Shown here piece by piece: positions 27,433-35,688 of a stretch of 50,340 bases of DNA. Source of the stretch: Deltaproteobacteria bacterium HGW-Deltaproteobacteria-14 (GTDB taxonomy: Bacteria; Myxococcota_A; UBA9042; PHBI01). How positions within the stretch are numbered: the first letter of the stretch is position 1; each line of letters starts with the position of its first letter. A program made the translations under genes and the position numbers. The stretch spans positions 1-50,340 of the forward strand of contig PHBI01000025.1 in assembly GCA_002841945.1 (NCBI GenBank), in the 5' to 3' direction. The notes below the pieces were generated by a model. The model did no database searches, was not told the DNA's origin, and was given only the letters and a program-made list of their open reading frames with translations.

Positions 27433-27462
27433 GATATAGCACAGCGATCGGCGCGTGGACAA
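27433..27462 (-). promoter_or_regulatory. Promoter of the giant TPR-rsmI operon
   Basis: On the minus strand TTGTCC (27457-27462) and TATATC (27433-27438) are 18 bp apart, with TGC just before the -10 (extended -10). It lies about 80 nt upstream of the ATG in the 135-bp gap after the beta-lactamase-like gene. Confidence 0.5.
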
Positions 27463-27487
27463 CCGCACCGGACGCGCCCGAGACCGA

Positions 27488-28522
27488 CTACACCGCGTCG
27501 CGGACCGCGTCGTGGAACAGCGGACGGTAGGCGCGCATCGCAGGCGCCGCCGCCGGGCCGAGGGCGACGCGGTTGGTGAGCAGCACCGTGACGAGATCGG
27601 CGTCGCGATCGATCCAGACGCTGGTGCCGGTGAAGCCGAGGTGTCCGACCGCAGAGGCGCTGATCCGCGCGCCGCCGGTGCTCGCCCCCGGGCTCGGGGT
27701 GTCCCAGCCGAGGACCCAGGTCGCGCCGCCGTCTCGCCAGGCGGGATCCCAGAAGGCTCGGACGACGCCGCCGTCGATGGAGCCGCCGCGGTCTCGGGAG
27801 GCCCGCAGCAGATCCAGCGCCCAGCGGCCGATCTCGTCCACCGTCGCGAAGGCGCCGGCGTGGCCAGCCGCCCCGCCGAGCGCCCACGCGTTGGCGTCGT
27901 GGACCTCGCCGCGCAGCACCCGCGCGCGCCGTGGGCAGCGGGCGGTCGGGGCGTAGCGCGCGGGGTCGCCGGGGGGAGACAGCCCGAGAAAGCCCGGGGC
28001 GAGCCGGCGCAGCGGCGCGCCGGCGCGGCGCTCGAGCTCGCGGCCGAGCAGGATGTAGCCGAGGTCGCTGTAGACGGTGCCGCGCCCGGGGTCGGCGGCG
28101 GCCCGCTCGGCCGCCAACGCGTCGTCGATCGCCGCGCGGGCGACGGCGCCTCCGGGGACCCACCGCCCGGCGCGCGCCGGGCCGGCCCAGGCGTCGACCG
28201 CCCCCGGGAGGTCGGCCCAGGCGCGGAGCCCCGCGCGGTGAGCCAGGAGATCGGTCATCGCGAGGGGAGGGCCACCGGGCGCGGGGACGCGGGCGTCGAG
28301 ACGCAACGCTCCGGCGGCGACGGCGCGCATCACCAGGGTCCCGATCACCAGCGGCTTGGTGAGCGAGGCGAGATCCCAGCGGGTCGCGAGATCGACCGGG
28401 CCGGCCGTCGCGCTGCCCCGATGAGCCCCGCCGGCGGCCACCCAGGCGGCCCCCGAGGGGAAGGCCCGCGCGCGGACCCCGTCGGCGAGGAGCTCGGCCA
28501 GGCGCCGCGACAGCTCGCTCAC
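27488..28522 (-). CDS. Serine hydrolase, class C beta-lactamase / penicillin-binding fold
   Basis: A 344-residue protein of the beta-lactamase-related (AmpC/EstB/YbbE) group. Motifs: S53-L-T-K56 (SxxK), Y151-S-D (YxN position), and HLGFTGTS (KTG position). HxGFTGTS with a following IDxD is typical of the serine hydrolases often found with NagZ and LD-carboxypeptidase in peptidoglycan recycling. No signal peptide is seen, so it may be cytoplasmic and act on muropeptides. GTG 28522 is the start, overlapping the ldcA stop by 4 nt. Last gene of a three-gene operon. Confidence 0.87.
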   Translation of the reverse strand: MSELSRRLAELLADGVRARAFPSGAAWVAAGGAHRGSATAGPVDLATRWDLASLTKPLVIGTLVMRAVAAGALRLDARVPAPGGPPLAMTDLLAHRAGLRAWADLPGAVDAWAGPARAGRWVPGGAVARAAIDDALAAERAAADPGRGTVYSDLGYILLGRELERRAGAPLRRLAPGFLGLSPPGDPARYAPTARCPRRARVLRGEVHDANAWALGGAAGHAGAFATVDEIGRWALDLLRASRDRGGSIDGGVVRAFWDPAWRDGGATWVLGWDTPSPGASTGGARISASAVGHLGFTGTSVWIDRDADLVTVLLTNRVALGPAAAPAMRAYRPLFHDAVRDAV

Positions 28523-29415
28523 GAGCGCAGCCCGGCTCCGTCGGCCAGCCGGGGGAAGGACAGGCGCGCCCCGTCGGGTGCCGCCTCGAGGCGCGCTCGA
28601 TAGCCGCCGCCGCGGCCGAAGGGGAGGGGCGCGTTCTGCGTGTCGTGCCCGATCGGCAGGCCCCACGCCGCGGGCACGCCGAGGCCGAGGGCGAGCTCGG
28701 TGGCGAGCTCGGCGATCCACGCGAGCTCGACGTCGCGCACCTTGGTGAAGGCCCCGAAGACCAAGCCCACCACGCCCTCGAAGGCCCCCGCGAGGCGCAG
28801 CTGCGTCAGCATCCGATCGACCTTGTAGGCCGGCTCGCCGGTGTCCTCGAGCACGACCACGTGGCCGCTGAGGCTCGCCGCCCACGGGGTCCCGACGAGG
28901 GTCGTCAGCACGCACAGGTTGCCGCCGGTCAGGGGGGCCTCGACGACGCCCGGCGCGAGGGTGACGAGGCCGTCGAAGGGGGCGACGTGGTCGGCGTGGA
29001 CGGCGGCGCGCACGCGCGCGAGGCTGAGCTCGTCGAGGCGCGGCAGCTGCACGATCGGCGGTGCGTGCCAGGCGGGCCAGCCACGCGCAGTCCAGGCGGC
29101 CAGCAGCGCCGTCCCGTCGCTGAACCCCCACAGCGGCGCCGGCGGCGCCCCGTCGAGCCGCGCCCCGAGGGCCGCGAGGGTGCGGACCGAGCCCCAGCCG
29201 CCGCGGGTCATCCACAGGCCCCGCGGGCGGGCCTCGAGCGCGGCGAGGAGCGCGTCGGCGCGGGCCGCGTCGGGGCCCGCCAGGAAGCGCTCGCGGGCGA
29301 GGGCGGCGCCATCCCAGGTGGCCGCCACGTCCAGGGCGGTCAGGGCGGCCAGCCCCTCCTCGAGGGTCTTCGGTGGCACCGGCCCGGCCGGTGAGACCAG
29401 CCGGAAGGGGGTCAT
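28519..29415 (-). CDS. ldcA: LD-carboxypeptidase (peptidase S66)
   Basis: LdcA removes the terminal D-alanine from murein tetrapeptides in the cytoplasm during cell-wall recycling. This 298-residue protein has the S66 features: VSPAGPV near the start, TRGGWGSVRTL, the nucleophile Ser99 in GFSDGT, Glu190 in VVLEDTGE..YKVDRML, and His257 in PIGHDTQN. The related MccF immunity peptidases share this triad, so microcin-type detoxification is an alternative. The ATG overlaps the patatin stop by 4 nt and the GTG of the serine hydrolase overlaps its own stop, making an tightly coupled operon. Confidence 0.9.
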   Translation of the reverse strand: MTPFRLVSPAGPVPPKTLEEGLAALTALDVAATWDGAALARERFLAGPDAARADALLAALEARPRGLWMTRGGWGSVRTLAALGARLDGAPPAPLWGFSDGTALLAAWTARGWPAWHAPPIVQLPRLDELSLARVRAAVHADHVAPFDGLVTLAPGVVEAPLTGGNLCVLTTLVGTPWAASLSGHVVVLEDTGEPAYKVDRMLTQLRLAGAFEGVVGLVFGAFTKVRDVELAWIAELATELALGLGVPAAWGLPIGHDTQNAPLPFGRGGGYRARLEAAPDGARLSFPRLADGAGLRS

Positions 29416-30767
29416 CGCCTGCCGCCGGCCACCAGCCGGAGGCGGGGCTTGCCCGCGCGGCGGTCCTCGTCGGAGGCCGCCGCGCGCTCGCGCCGGGCCT
29501 CCTCGGGGACGCGCAGGGTGTCGCCGATCGCGTTGACGTCGACGCCGATGCCGTAGGCCGCGAGGATCTTGGCGAGGGTGTGGTCGTGCTTGGCCAGCGA
29601 CTGCTTCACGGACTGGAAGCCGTGCTCGGCGGCCGCGCCGCGCTCCCAGAACGCCACCGGGTTCATCGCGAAGAAGCGGGCGTCGGTCTCGGTCGGCTCG
29701 ACCAGGATGACGTCGCCGCGGAAGGACTCGTCGATCCGCAGCTTCTCGATGCCGAGGCGCAGCCGGCTGTGGAGCAGCGTCCGGAAGGCCTGGTTGATGA
29801 TGACCGGCATCCCGAGGTCCGACAGCGAGCTGCGGTCGCCGGACGCGAGGCGGTGGCGGTAGTTCACGATCGGGCGGAACGGGTTGTAGCAGATGACGAG
29901 CTCGGCCCCGTGGTGCACGGCGGTCGAGATGTTGGCGGTCTTGCGGACGGCGGCGTCGACGTAGTCCTGCTCGCGCCCCGGCGGCCCGACCCGGGCCGGC
30001 CGGAAGAAGCCCGGGATGGCGGTCGACGCCTGGACCGCCTCGCTGATCGTGACGGAGTTGTCCTCGTCGTGGCCGAAGACGACGCCCTGGGCGGTGTCGA
30101 TGTTGGTCGCGCCGATGTAGAGGCTCTTGCCGCGCAGCAGCTTGAGCTGGCGAAACGAGTTCGGCAGCCCGTTGCGCTCGAGGTTGTGGCGGATGTAGGC
30201 CTCGATCTTGGAGTTGTCGAACAGGCCCGACGGCAGGTAGCCGTACCTCTTGGTGCTGCGGTGCTTGGCGACCTCGGTCAGGTACGGGACGACGACCGCC
30301 TCCGCCGTCTCGAAGCTCGGATCGGCCATGAAGTCGAGCGCGCGCTTGCGCATCGCCGGGAGCGTCCGCGGCACGGCGCGCGCCAGCCGCAGCCACATCG
30401 CCGGGGCGAACGCCACCGCGTCGCGCACGAGGTAAGCCGGACGCTGCAGGAACTCGCGCCAGTTGGGGTGGTAGAAGTCGAAGAGCTTGAAGCGGCTGAT
30501 CTTGCCGGGCTCCCCCACGACCGCCTCGACGAGCTCCTCGGGCTCGATGCCGGCGGCGATCGGTGCGGCCAGGAACGCCCCGGCCGAGATGCCCATATAG
30601 ATGTCGAAGTCGGTGACCTTCGTGTTGGTCAGGTAGCGGTTGAGCGCCGCGAGGCCGCCGAGCTTGAACGATCCACCGCTGATCGCGCCGCCCGCGAGCA
30701 CCAGCGCGCGCCGCGCGTCGGGACGCGGCCGCGACAGATCCGACTTCTGGACGAAGGTGATTCCCAA
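29412..30767 (-). CDS. Patatin-like phospholipase
   Basis: A 451-residue acyl hydrolase. The patatin motifs are all present: the oxyanion loop GGAISGGSFKLGGL (residues 26-39), the nucleophile elbow GISAG (Ser61), and the catalytic Asp in YVDAAVRKT. The extra C-terminal part (from about 330) is charged and unassigned. The start is TTG 30767, chosen because GGGAG lies 8 nt before it and the family begins soon after; the open frame extends to 30899 but runs into a repeat element. It leads the operon with ldcA and the serine hydrolase, so it may act on membrane lipids or lipoproteins during envelope turnover. Confidence 0.88.
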   Translation of the reverse strand: MGITFVQKSDLSRPRPDARRALVLAGGAISGGSFKLGGLAALNRYLTNTKVTDFDIYMGISAGAFLAAPIAAGIEPEELVEAVVGEPGKISRFKLFDFYHPNWREFLQRPAYLVRDAVAFAPAMWLRLARAVPRTLPAMRKRALDFMADPSFETAEAVVVPYLTEVAKHRSTKRYGYLPSGLFDNSKIEAYIRHNLERNGLPNSFRQLKLLRGKSLYIGATNIDTAQGVVFGHDEDNSVTISEAVQASTAIPGFFRPARVGPPGREQDYVDAAVRKTANISTAVHHGAELVICYNPFRPIVNYRHRLASGDRSSLSDLGMPVIINQAFRTLLHSRLRLGIEKLRIDESFRGDVILVEPTETDARFFAMNPVAFWERGAAAEHGFQSVKQSLAKHDHTLAKILAAYGIGVDVNAIGDTLRVPEEARRERAAASDEDRRAGKPRLRLVAGGRR

Positions 30768-30863
30768 GGTGTGCTCCCGTTGACGGTGCGATGCAGCGAC
30801 GCCGTGCGGCGCAGCATACCAGCAGAGGGCGGTCCCCCGGTAATTACTCGCTGAGTCCTTTGA

Positions 30864-30980
30864 AACGCTCGCTCGCGGCGCCTCGGTGGAACGCCTCACC
30901 CATCCCGCGGTGGGCTTCGCAGGCTCAGCCCACCGCGGGAACCCTCAGGGTGAGACGTTCCAGGCGCCGCTCCCTCGCTT
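30864..30980. repeat. Intergenic inverted-repeat element, family A copy 2
   Basis: Left arm 30864-30902 and right arm 30941-30980 are imperfect inverted copies (shared GCGGCGCCT, GGAACG and CTCACCC on the same-strand reading). The centre is a perfect 12-bp hairpin, 30904-30915 with 30928-30939, around a 12-nt loop. The left arm matches the family A element at 2455-2499. The element separates tetR from the patatin operon and could end the tetR message. Confidence 0.6.
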
Positions 30981-30989
30981 GCCCCCTGC

Positions 30990-31042
30990 GCGCCTTCGGC
31001 GCTCCCCCGCTGGTGCGGGGGAATGTGTCGGCTACGCCGACG
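30990..31042. other. Cluster of three short hairpins downstream of tetR
   Basis: In succession: GCGCC-TTC-GGCGC (about 30990-31002), CCCCCGC-TGGT-GCGGGGG (31004-31021, 7-bp stem), and GTCGGC-TAC-GCCGAC (about 31028-31042). They lie just past family A copy 2. They may be transcription ends or decayed parts of the repeat. Confidence 0.4.
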
Positions 31043-31089
31043 GGCCGCTTCATGCCGCGCCGTGGTGGAACTCGGGCGTCAGTCGGGCG

Positions 31090-31713
31090 TCAGTCCGCCT
31101 TGGCGCCGCGGGCGTCGGGCGAGATGCCGAGCAGATCGGCCCCGACCCGGGCCATCACGTCGACGATGCAGGCGCGCGCCTGCTCCGCCGTCTTCACGCC
31201 GAAGGCGACGCAGTTGTCCTCGGGGCGGTTGGTGACGAAGCGCATCACGAGGTGGGTGAGCGTCACCACCATCTCGCGCGCCTTCTCCACGGCGACCCCG
31301 TAGTGGGACCCGATGAGGCGGCTCATGCCGTCGAGCACCGGCCCCATCCGGAGCTCGCGGACCCGGGTGTCGAGACCACCCGTCTCGATGATCGAGCGCA
31401 GGATGACCCGGATGCCGTCCCGCCGCTCCTCCGCCCACGCGTACACCGCGTCGACCACCTGCGCGAAGCTCTTGGTGCCGCCGAGGGTCGGTCCGAAGGC
31501 CACGAGGTCGCGGTAGACCGCGTCCACGACGGCGTCGTAGAGGCCCTGCTTGTCGCCGAAGTGGTAGGGCAGGGTGGCCGCGGTCACGCCGGCCCGCCCC
31601 GCGATCATGCCGAGGGTGGCGTTGGAGAAGCCCCGCTCGGCGAAGGTCGCCGTCGCCGCGACGAGCACCGCCTCGCGCGTCTCTTCCGGCTTGCGTCCTT
31701 TGATCCGTCCCAT
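31090..31713 (-). CDS. TetR-family transcriptional regulator
   Basis: A 207-residue regulator with the TetR N-terminal helix-turn-helix: RKPEETREAVLVAATATFAE, then GFSNATLGMIAGRAGVTAAT and LPYHFGDKQGLYDAVVDAVY (residues 33-68), the standard recognition helix and YxHF motif. The ligand-binding half (TetR_C type) has no recognised ligand. ATG 31713 follows the small disrupted ORF by 11 nt and ompA by overlap, so it may be on the ompA message and regulate it or an export system. The ribosome site is GAGGCGCC. Confidence 0.92.
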   Translation of the reverse strand: MGRIKGRKPEETREAVLVAATATFAERGFSNATLGMIAGRAGVTAATLPYHFGDKQGLYDAVVDAVYRDLVAFGPTLGGTKSFAQVVDAVYAWAEERRDGIRVILRSIIETGGLDTRVRELRMGPVLDGMSRLIGSHYGVAVEKAREMVVTLTHLVMRFVTNRPEDNCVAFGVKTAEQARACIVDVMARVGADLLGISPDARGAKAD

Positions 31714-31724
31714 GGCGCCTCAAC

Positions 31725-32013
31725 CTAGCTCAATCGTGGTGGCGCGACCAGCCGCCCACGGGGTCGGTCGTCGAGCCGGTCCGGGGCCGCCGCGGCGCGC
31801 GGCCCCGCATGTGCGATGCGCGGTAGGCGCTCGTCCACCAGCGCCCCCCCGAGGCGCTCGAGGATCTCCACCCGGGTGAACGCGTCGCGCCCGAGCGCCC
31901 CGAGGCCGCTGTCCGGCGCGCGCCCGACGAGCTCGCGCTGCTTTCCGGTCGGCCGCGCGCGCGACCTCCCGGAACAGCGCGACGAACCCCTCGCCGTCGG
32001 GCCGTGAGGTCAC
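31725..32013 (-). pseudogene. Small ORF with a frameshift between ompA and tetR
   Basis: A GTG at 32013 overlaps the ompA stop by 4 nt and opens a plausible start (VTSRPDGEGFVALFREVARA). After about 22 residues this frame turns into Arg-rich non-coding sequence, while the +1 frame becomes typical coding sequence (GKQRELVGRAPDSGLG, ALGRDAFTRVEILERLGG, ALVDERLPRI) and stops with TAG at 31725-31727, 11 nt before tetR. A single extra base in the AAA near 31942-31944 would join the two into about 95 residues. I read it as a recently broken gene or a sequencing indel; programmed shifting is possible but no slippery heptamer is seen. The intact family is not recognised. Confidence 0.5.
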
Positions 32014-33338
32014 TGCCGGAGGATCTTGAACTCGATGCGCCGGTTCCGCTCGCGGTCCGCCTCGGTGTCGTTCGACGCGACCGGGCGGTCGGGGCCGAAC
32101 CCCTGGGTCTCGAGGCGGTCGGCGGCGACCTCGTGCGCGACGAGGTACGCCTTGACCGAGGCGGCGCGGCGCGCGGACAGGTCGAGGTTGTGCTCGCGGG
32201 TGCCCTCCGACGAGGTGTGCCCCTCGATCAGCAGGCGCAGCTGCTTGTACTCGACCATGACCTTCACGGCCTCGTCGAGGACCGCGAAGGAGCTCTCACG
32301 GATGACGTCGCTGTCGAGGTCGAAGGTGATGCCCGCGATGGAGCCCGAGAAGCGCTTCACGACGTCCTCCGGCGGCGGCGGCGGGCAGCCCTGGTAGGCC
32401 GCCTCACCCGGGATCTTCGGGCAGCGGTCGTCGAGGTCGGCGATGGTGTCGCCGTCGGTGTCCGGGCACCCCTTGTGCTCGGGCGGGCCCGCGACGTCGG
32501 GGCAGCGGTCGTCCTTGTCGACGATGGTGTCGCCGTCCTTGTCGGGGCAGCCGTCGTACTTCGGGTCGCCGGCGTCGTCGGGGCACGCGTCCTTCGCGTC
32601 GGTGACGGTGTCGCCGTCCTTGTCGGGGCAGCCGTCGGCGGTCGCCACGCCGGGGACCGTCGGGCACGCGTCGACGGTGTCGAGGAACCCGTCTCCGTCG
32701 GTGTCGAGGAGGATCGGCTTGGCCTCGCCGGCGCCGCCGAAGTTGACGAGCAGTCCGAAGCTCGCGAGGAGATCGTGGCCCATCACCTCGGCGCGGCCGT
32801 CGGGCGCGTCGCTGGCGGTGGCGAAGCGCGCGAGGTAGCGGACGTCGACGCGGAAACCCACGTTGTCCCACGGGAACAGCTTGAGCCCGGCCACCACGTT
32901 CAGGCCGGGATCCGCGTCCGAGGCGAAGTCCCCGTCCTGCGGGATGAGGGTGGAGAAGCTCGGCCCGATCCCGAAGAACGGCACGAACCAGTCGTGGGTC
33001 AGCGGGTGCACGATGAAGTCGAGGTGCGCGCTGAAGATGCTCAGCCGGTTCACCTCCGCGGGCGCCAGCTGCAGGGCGAGCTCGACGCCGAACATGCGGG
33101 TGATGTTGTAGGTGCCGGAGAGCGTGTACGCGAAGGTGTCCGAGAGGTCCTCGGGGAACGCCGGGCCCGCCGAGTCGAAGGGGACGGCGGCGTGGTCGAG
33201 GAAGAAGAGCCCGCCGAGCTGGAGGGCGACCTCGACCGAGCCGGGCTTCTCGAACGGGCGCGCGCTGGCTGGGACGACCTGGTGGACGAGCGCGAGGGTC
33301 AGCAAGGTGACGCACAGGCGCAAGAGGCGTCGACGCAT
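32010..33338 (-). CDS. OmpA-family outer-membrane protein with TSP3 repeats
   Basis: A 442-residue protein with a signal peptide (MRRRLLRLCVTLLTLALVHQ), an N-terminal eight-strand-like barrel to about residue 225, and then four thrombospondin type 3 Ca2+-binding repeats (DTDGDGFLDTVDACP, DKDGDTVTDAKDACP, DKDGDTIVDKDDRCP, DTDGDTIADLDDRCP) linked by a proline run. The last 120 residues are the OmpA peptidoglycan-binding domain (ITFDLDSDVIRESS, IEGHTSSEGTREHN, LSARRAASVKAYL, PVASNDTEADRERNRRIEFK). It would tie the outer membrane to the wall. ATG 33338 follows a CCGGAG site. The stop overlaps the disrupted small ORF. Confidence 0.95.
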   Translation of the reverse strand: MRRRLLRLCVTLLTLALVHQVVPASARPFEKPGSVEVALQLGGLFFLDHAAVPFDSAGPAFPEDLSDTFAYTLSGTYNITRMFGVELALQLAPAEVNRLSIFSAHLDFIVHPLTHDWFVPFFGIGPSFSTLIPQDGDFASDADPGLNVVAGLKLFPWDNVGFRVDVRYLARFATASDAPDGRAEVMGHDLLASFGLLVNFGGAGEAKPILLDTDGDGFLDTVDACPTVPGVATADGCPDKDGDTVTDAKDACPDDAGDPKYDGCPDKDGDTIVDKDDRCPDVAGPPEHKGCPDTDGDTIADLDDRCPKIPGEAAYQGCPPPPPEDVVKRFSGSIAGITFDLDSDVIRESSFAVLDEAVKVMVEYKQLRLLIEGHTSSEGTREHNLDLSARRAASVKAYLVAHEVAADRLETQGFGPDRPVASNDTEADRERNRRIEFKILRQ

Positions 33339-33506
33339 GGAGGGCTCCGGGTTGCGCTACGGGGCCGCGACGGGCCCGGACAGAGGCCGCGGCACCTGCC
33401 GCAGAACGGCCGTATAGGCGCTCTCCGGCGGTGTGTCAATCGGGCCTTGGCCTGGCGCGGAGCGCGCCAGAGCGCGTTCGGCGGTGACCAGCTCGCGGTC
33501 GCGGCT

Positions 33507-33565
33507 CCAGGACACCTCGATCAAGACTCGCTCGGGAGGTCGGGGTTCGCCGGTCCTCGCGCGGC
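33507..33565. repeat. Decayed family B repeat
   Basis: The left half (from 33507) matches the left arm of the 15496-15547 element at 22 of 24 positions over the core AGGACACCTCGATCAAGACT. The right half keeps only GGTCCT-CGCG near 33556-33564. The 237-bp gap around it (33339-33575) also has a 7-bp CTGGCGC/GCGCCAG hairpin at 33452-33470 and nothing else of note. Confidence 0.5.
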
Positions 33566-33575
33566 GCCCGGTGGC

Positions 33576-33923
33576 TCAGTCGACGTCGATGACGTCCGGG
33601 TCGCGCCGGTGGCGCGGCGCGACGTCGGCCGCCGGGCCGAGGGCGCGGCGCCGGGCGTCCTCCAGGGTGAGCTTCACGAGCGCGCCGAGGTCGTCGACGA
33701 TCGGCAACATCCGCTCGACCAGCGCCAGCTCGGCGCGGGCGACGCGCTCGAGGACGCGCGCGGTGTCGTCGAGGCGGTCCAGCACGCGCTCGGCTTGGTC
33801 CGCGAGGCGCAGCGCGCGCCCGCCGCCGCCGTCCGCGTCGCCGCGCTCCGCAAGGCGCGCCCGCACCCGCTCGAGCAGCTTGCGCGGCAGGGCGGCGGGC
33901 AACAGCGGTCGGCGGTCGGGCAT
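33576..33923 (-). CDS. Small helical protein of unknown function
   Basis: A 115-residue protein, mostly predicted amphipathic helix, with regular Leu/Val/Ala spacing between residues 40 and 92 (RLDDTARVLERVARAELALV, then ERMLPIVDDLGALVKLTLED) suggesting a coiled coil or helical hairpin, somewhat like phasins. No cysteine, no signal peptide. The ATG lies 16 nt after the hybrid-kinase stop with GAGG before it, so it is probably the second gene of that operon. I do not recognise the family. Confidence 0.7.
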   Translation of the reverse strand: MPDRRPLLPAALPRKLLERVRARLAERGDADGGGGRALRLADQAERVLDRLDDTARVLERVARAELALVERMLPIVDDLGALVKLTLEDARRRALGPAADVAPRHRRDPDVIDVD

Positions 33924-33939
33924 CGGCGGTGACCTCGGT

Positions 33940-35313
33940 TCAGGCGGTGAGCGAGGTGATCTGGGCGAGCAGCGCCTGGGTCGTGAACGGCTTCGGCAGC
34001 ACCGGCGTGCGGTCGCGCAGCAGCCACTCGCGCACCTGGGCGTGGGAGCGGTCGCCGGTGATGAGCACGACGCGTTGGGTGAGCTCGGGGTGCTGCGCGG
34101 CGGCCTCCGCCCAGAGCTCCGCGAAGGTCCCGTCCGACAGGAAGAAGTCCGCGATGACCGCGTCGAAGCGCTGGGTCCGAAGCGCCTCGCGGGCCGAGCG
34201 CAGGGTGCGGCACGACGTCACCGTGTGCCCCGAGACGCCGAGCAGCTCGTGGTAGAGCTCGCCCATCATCGCGTCGTCGTCGATCGCGAGGATGTCGAGG
34301 GGAACCGGCGTCCGGGTCTGGTCCACCTTGCGCGGGGGGGCGGCGCGCGGCAGGTCGAGGGTCACGCGGACCGTCTCCCCGTCGGTGCTCGCCGAGGTCT
34401 TGAGCACGCAGCTCTGCTCGCGCAGGGCGTCGCACGCGGCCTGGAACTCCACGTCGGAGAGCGTCATGAGGCCGGCCTGGGGCGGGCGCTCGACGCTGAA
34501 GCGCTCGCGCAGCGCGTCGTTGGGGACGTCCGAGCCCGACAGCTCGAGGGTCAGCCGCGGGGCGTGTCCGGGCGCCTCGGTGACGCGCACCAGCACCTCG
34601 CGCGCGCAGTACTCCTTGCGCAGCCCGAGCGTCCCGCGGTGGATGAAGCACACGATGGCGTCGCCGAGCAGCTTGGGATCGGTCTCGACCCACACCGGGG
34701 CCCCCGGCAGCGACATCTCGACCGAGATGCCGTGCCCCTCGAGCTGGAGCCGCGCGGTGCCCACCGTGAGGCTCGCCTGCTCTCCGAGGTCGGTCGCGGC
34801 CGGGTACGGGGTGAACGGGCGCACGCTCGCGTCAAGGGACTGCAGCAGGCGCCGACAGCGCTGGGCCTGGGTGGCGACCTGGTCGAGGTAGTAGCGGCGT
34901 CGGTGCGGCGTCGGCGCGAGCTGCGCCAGCGCGGCGAAGCCCATGATGCCGGTCAGGGGGTTCTGAACGTCGCGCACGACCTCGTCGACCAGCCGCTCGA
35001 TGGTCCGGAGCCGGGGCGCCGCCGGCGCCGGGGTCGAGACCTCCTGGGCCGGCAGCAGGGTGATGTGGATGCGCTCGCCGTCGATGGCCCGCAGCGCCAG
35101 CCCGTTTGTGTTGCCGCGACCGTGGGCCTTGATGACCACGGCGGCCGCGGTGCCGTAGGGCGCGGTCATCGCCGGGCCGCGCAAGAACCGCGTGACCGGG
35201 CGCCCCACGACCTGTTCGACGGGCAGGCGCATCAGGGCCGCAGCGCCTGCGCCGGCGCCGACGATCTCGCCCCTCAGGTCGACTACCAACTCGTACATGC
35301 CGCAGCGCATCAT
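33940..35313 (-). CDS. Degenerate hybrid histidine kinase with receiver domain
   Basis: A 457-residue signalling protein: an N-terminal PAS-like sensor (residues 6-90), a HisKA-like helix pair, a weak ATPase-like part, and a C-terminal receiver. At the phosphoacceptor (H-box) the sequence is VVRDVQNPLTGIMGF, with Arg114-Asp115 where His-Glu is expected. The N- and G-boxes of the ATPase domain are also not recognisable (DPKLLGDAIVCFIHRG). The receiver is intact: D345-D346-D347, phosphoacceptor D389 (VIADFF), T419 (LITGD), K441 (LPKPF). So it likely does not autophosphorylate but may receive phosphate from a partner. ATG 35313 (or 35310) is chosen; the frame is open upstream without coding character. 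It is followed by the small helical gene. Confidence 0.82.
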   Translation of the reverse strand: MMRCGMYELVVDLRGEIVGAGAGAAALMRLPVEQVVGRPVTRFLRGPAMTAPYGTAAAVVIKAHGRGNTNGLALRAIDGERIHITLLPAQEVSTPAPAAPRLRTIERLVDEVVRDVQNPLTGIMGFAALAQLAPTPHRRRYYLDQVATQAQRCRRLLQSLDASVRPFTPYPAATDLGEQASLTVGTARLQLEGHGISVEMSLPGAPVWVETDPKLLGDAIVCFIHRGTLGLRKEYCAREVLVRVTEAPGHAPRLTLELSGSDVPNDALRERFSVERPPQAGLMTLSDVEFQAACDALREQSCVLKTSASTDGETVRVTLDLPRAAPPRKVDQTRTPVPLDILAIDDDAMMGELYHELLGVSGHTVTSCRTLRSAREALRTQRFDAVIADFFLSDGTFAELWAEAAAQHPELTQRVVLITGDRSHAQVREWLLRDRTPVLPKPFTTQALLAQITSLTA

Positions 35314-35625
35314 CGCACCCCCGCCGTGCCCCCCACGGGTCGCCACGCGCAGCTCACAGCGCGGCCATCCCGTGGCGTCGCGGCGCTTCGGGAGGCGCGA
35401 CGACCAGGCGAGGTTAGCGGCATCAGGCGCGGGAGACCAGCGCCGGTTGGCGAATTCCAATGACGGGCGACGCAGGGCCGACCTCGCTGCCGCCCGGCTC
35501 CGCGTTCGCGAGCTGGCCGGCGGCGGCGCGAGGGAGGGGGCGGGCGGGGCGGAATCCGGCGCCAGCGACGGCCGCCCGAGGGCCACCCGCAAGGCCCCCG
35601 GAGGGCCCGCAACGCCCGAAAGTCC
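35314..35625. other. Divergent intergenic region, no gene seen
   Basis: The 312-bp gap between the hybrid-kinase gene (minus) and the slyD promoter (plus) holds open frames only as shadows of GC-rich DNA. A GAATTC-containing AT-richer patch near 35452 is the only change in composition. No operator or terminator is evident. Confidence 0.5.
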
Positions 35626-35655
35626 TTGACGATGGTCGCACCCGAGCATTACCGT
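35626..35655 (+). promoter_or_regulatory. Promoter of the slyD-type gene
   Basis: TTGACG at 35626-35631 (5 of 6 to consensus) and TACCGT at 35650-35655 (keeps T, A and last T) are 18 bp apart, about 34 nt before the chosen TTG start. Confidence 0.45.
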
Positions 35656-35688
35656 CCGCGCCTCTTGGAGAGGGCCTGGAGGCGCGCA

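Noticed and set aside
16670..27439. Two very long open frames (over 1,700 codons each) on the plus strand opposite the giant TPR gene
   Set aside because: They lie codon-for-codon against the sense frame, where stops arise only from TTA, CTA or TCA sense codons, which this GC-rich gene avoids. They have no ribosome sites and mirror the sense repeats. The sense frame has recognisable TPR units.
30768..30899. An N-terminally longer patatin from ATG 30899
   Set aside because: The extension reads into the family A repeat, is not coding-like, and a GGGAG-spaced TTG at 30767 is available.
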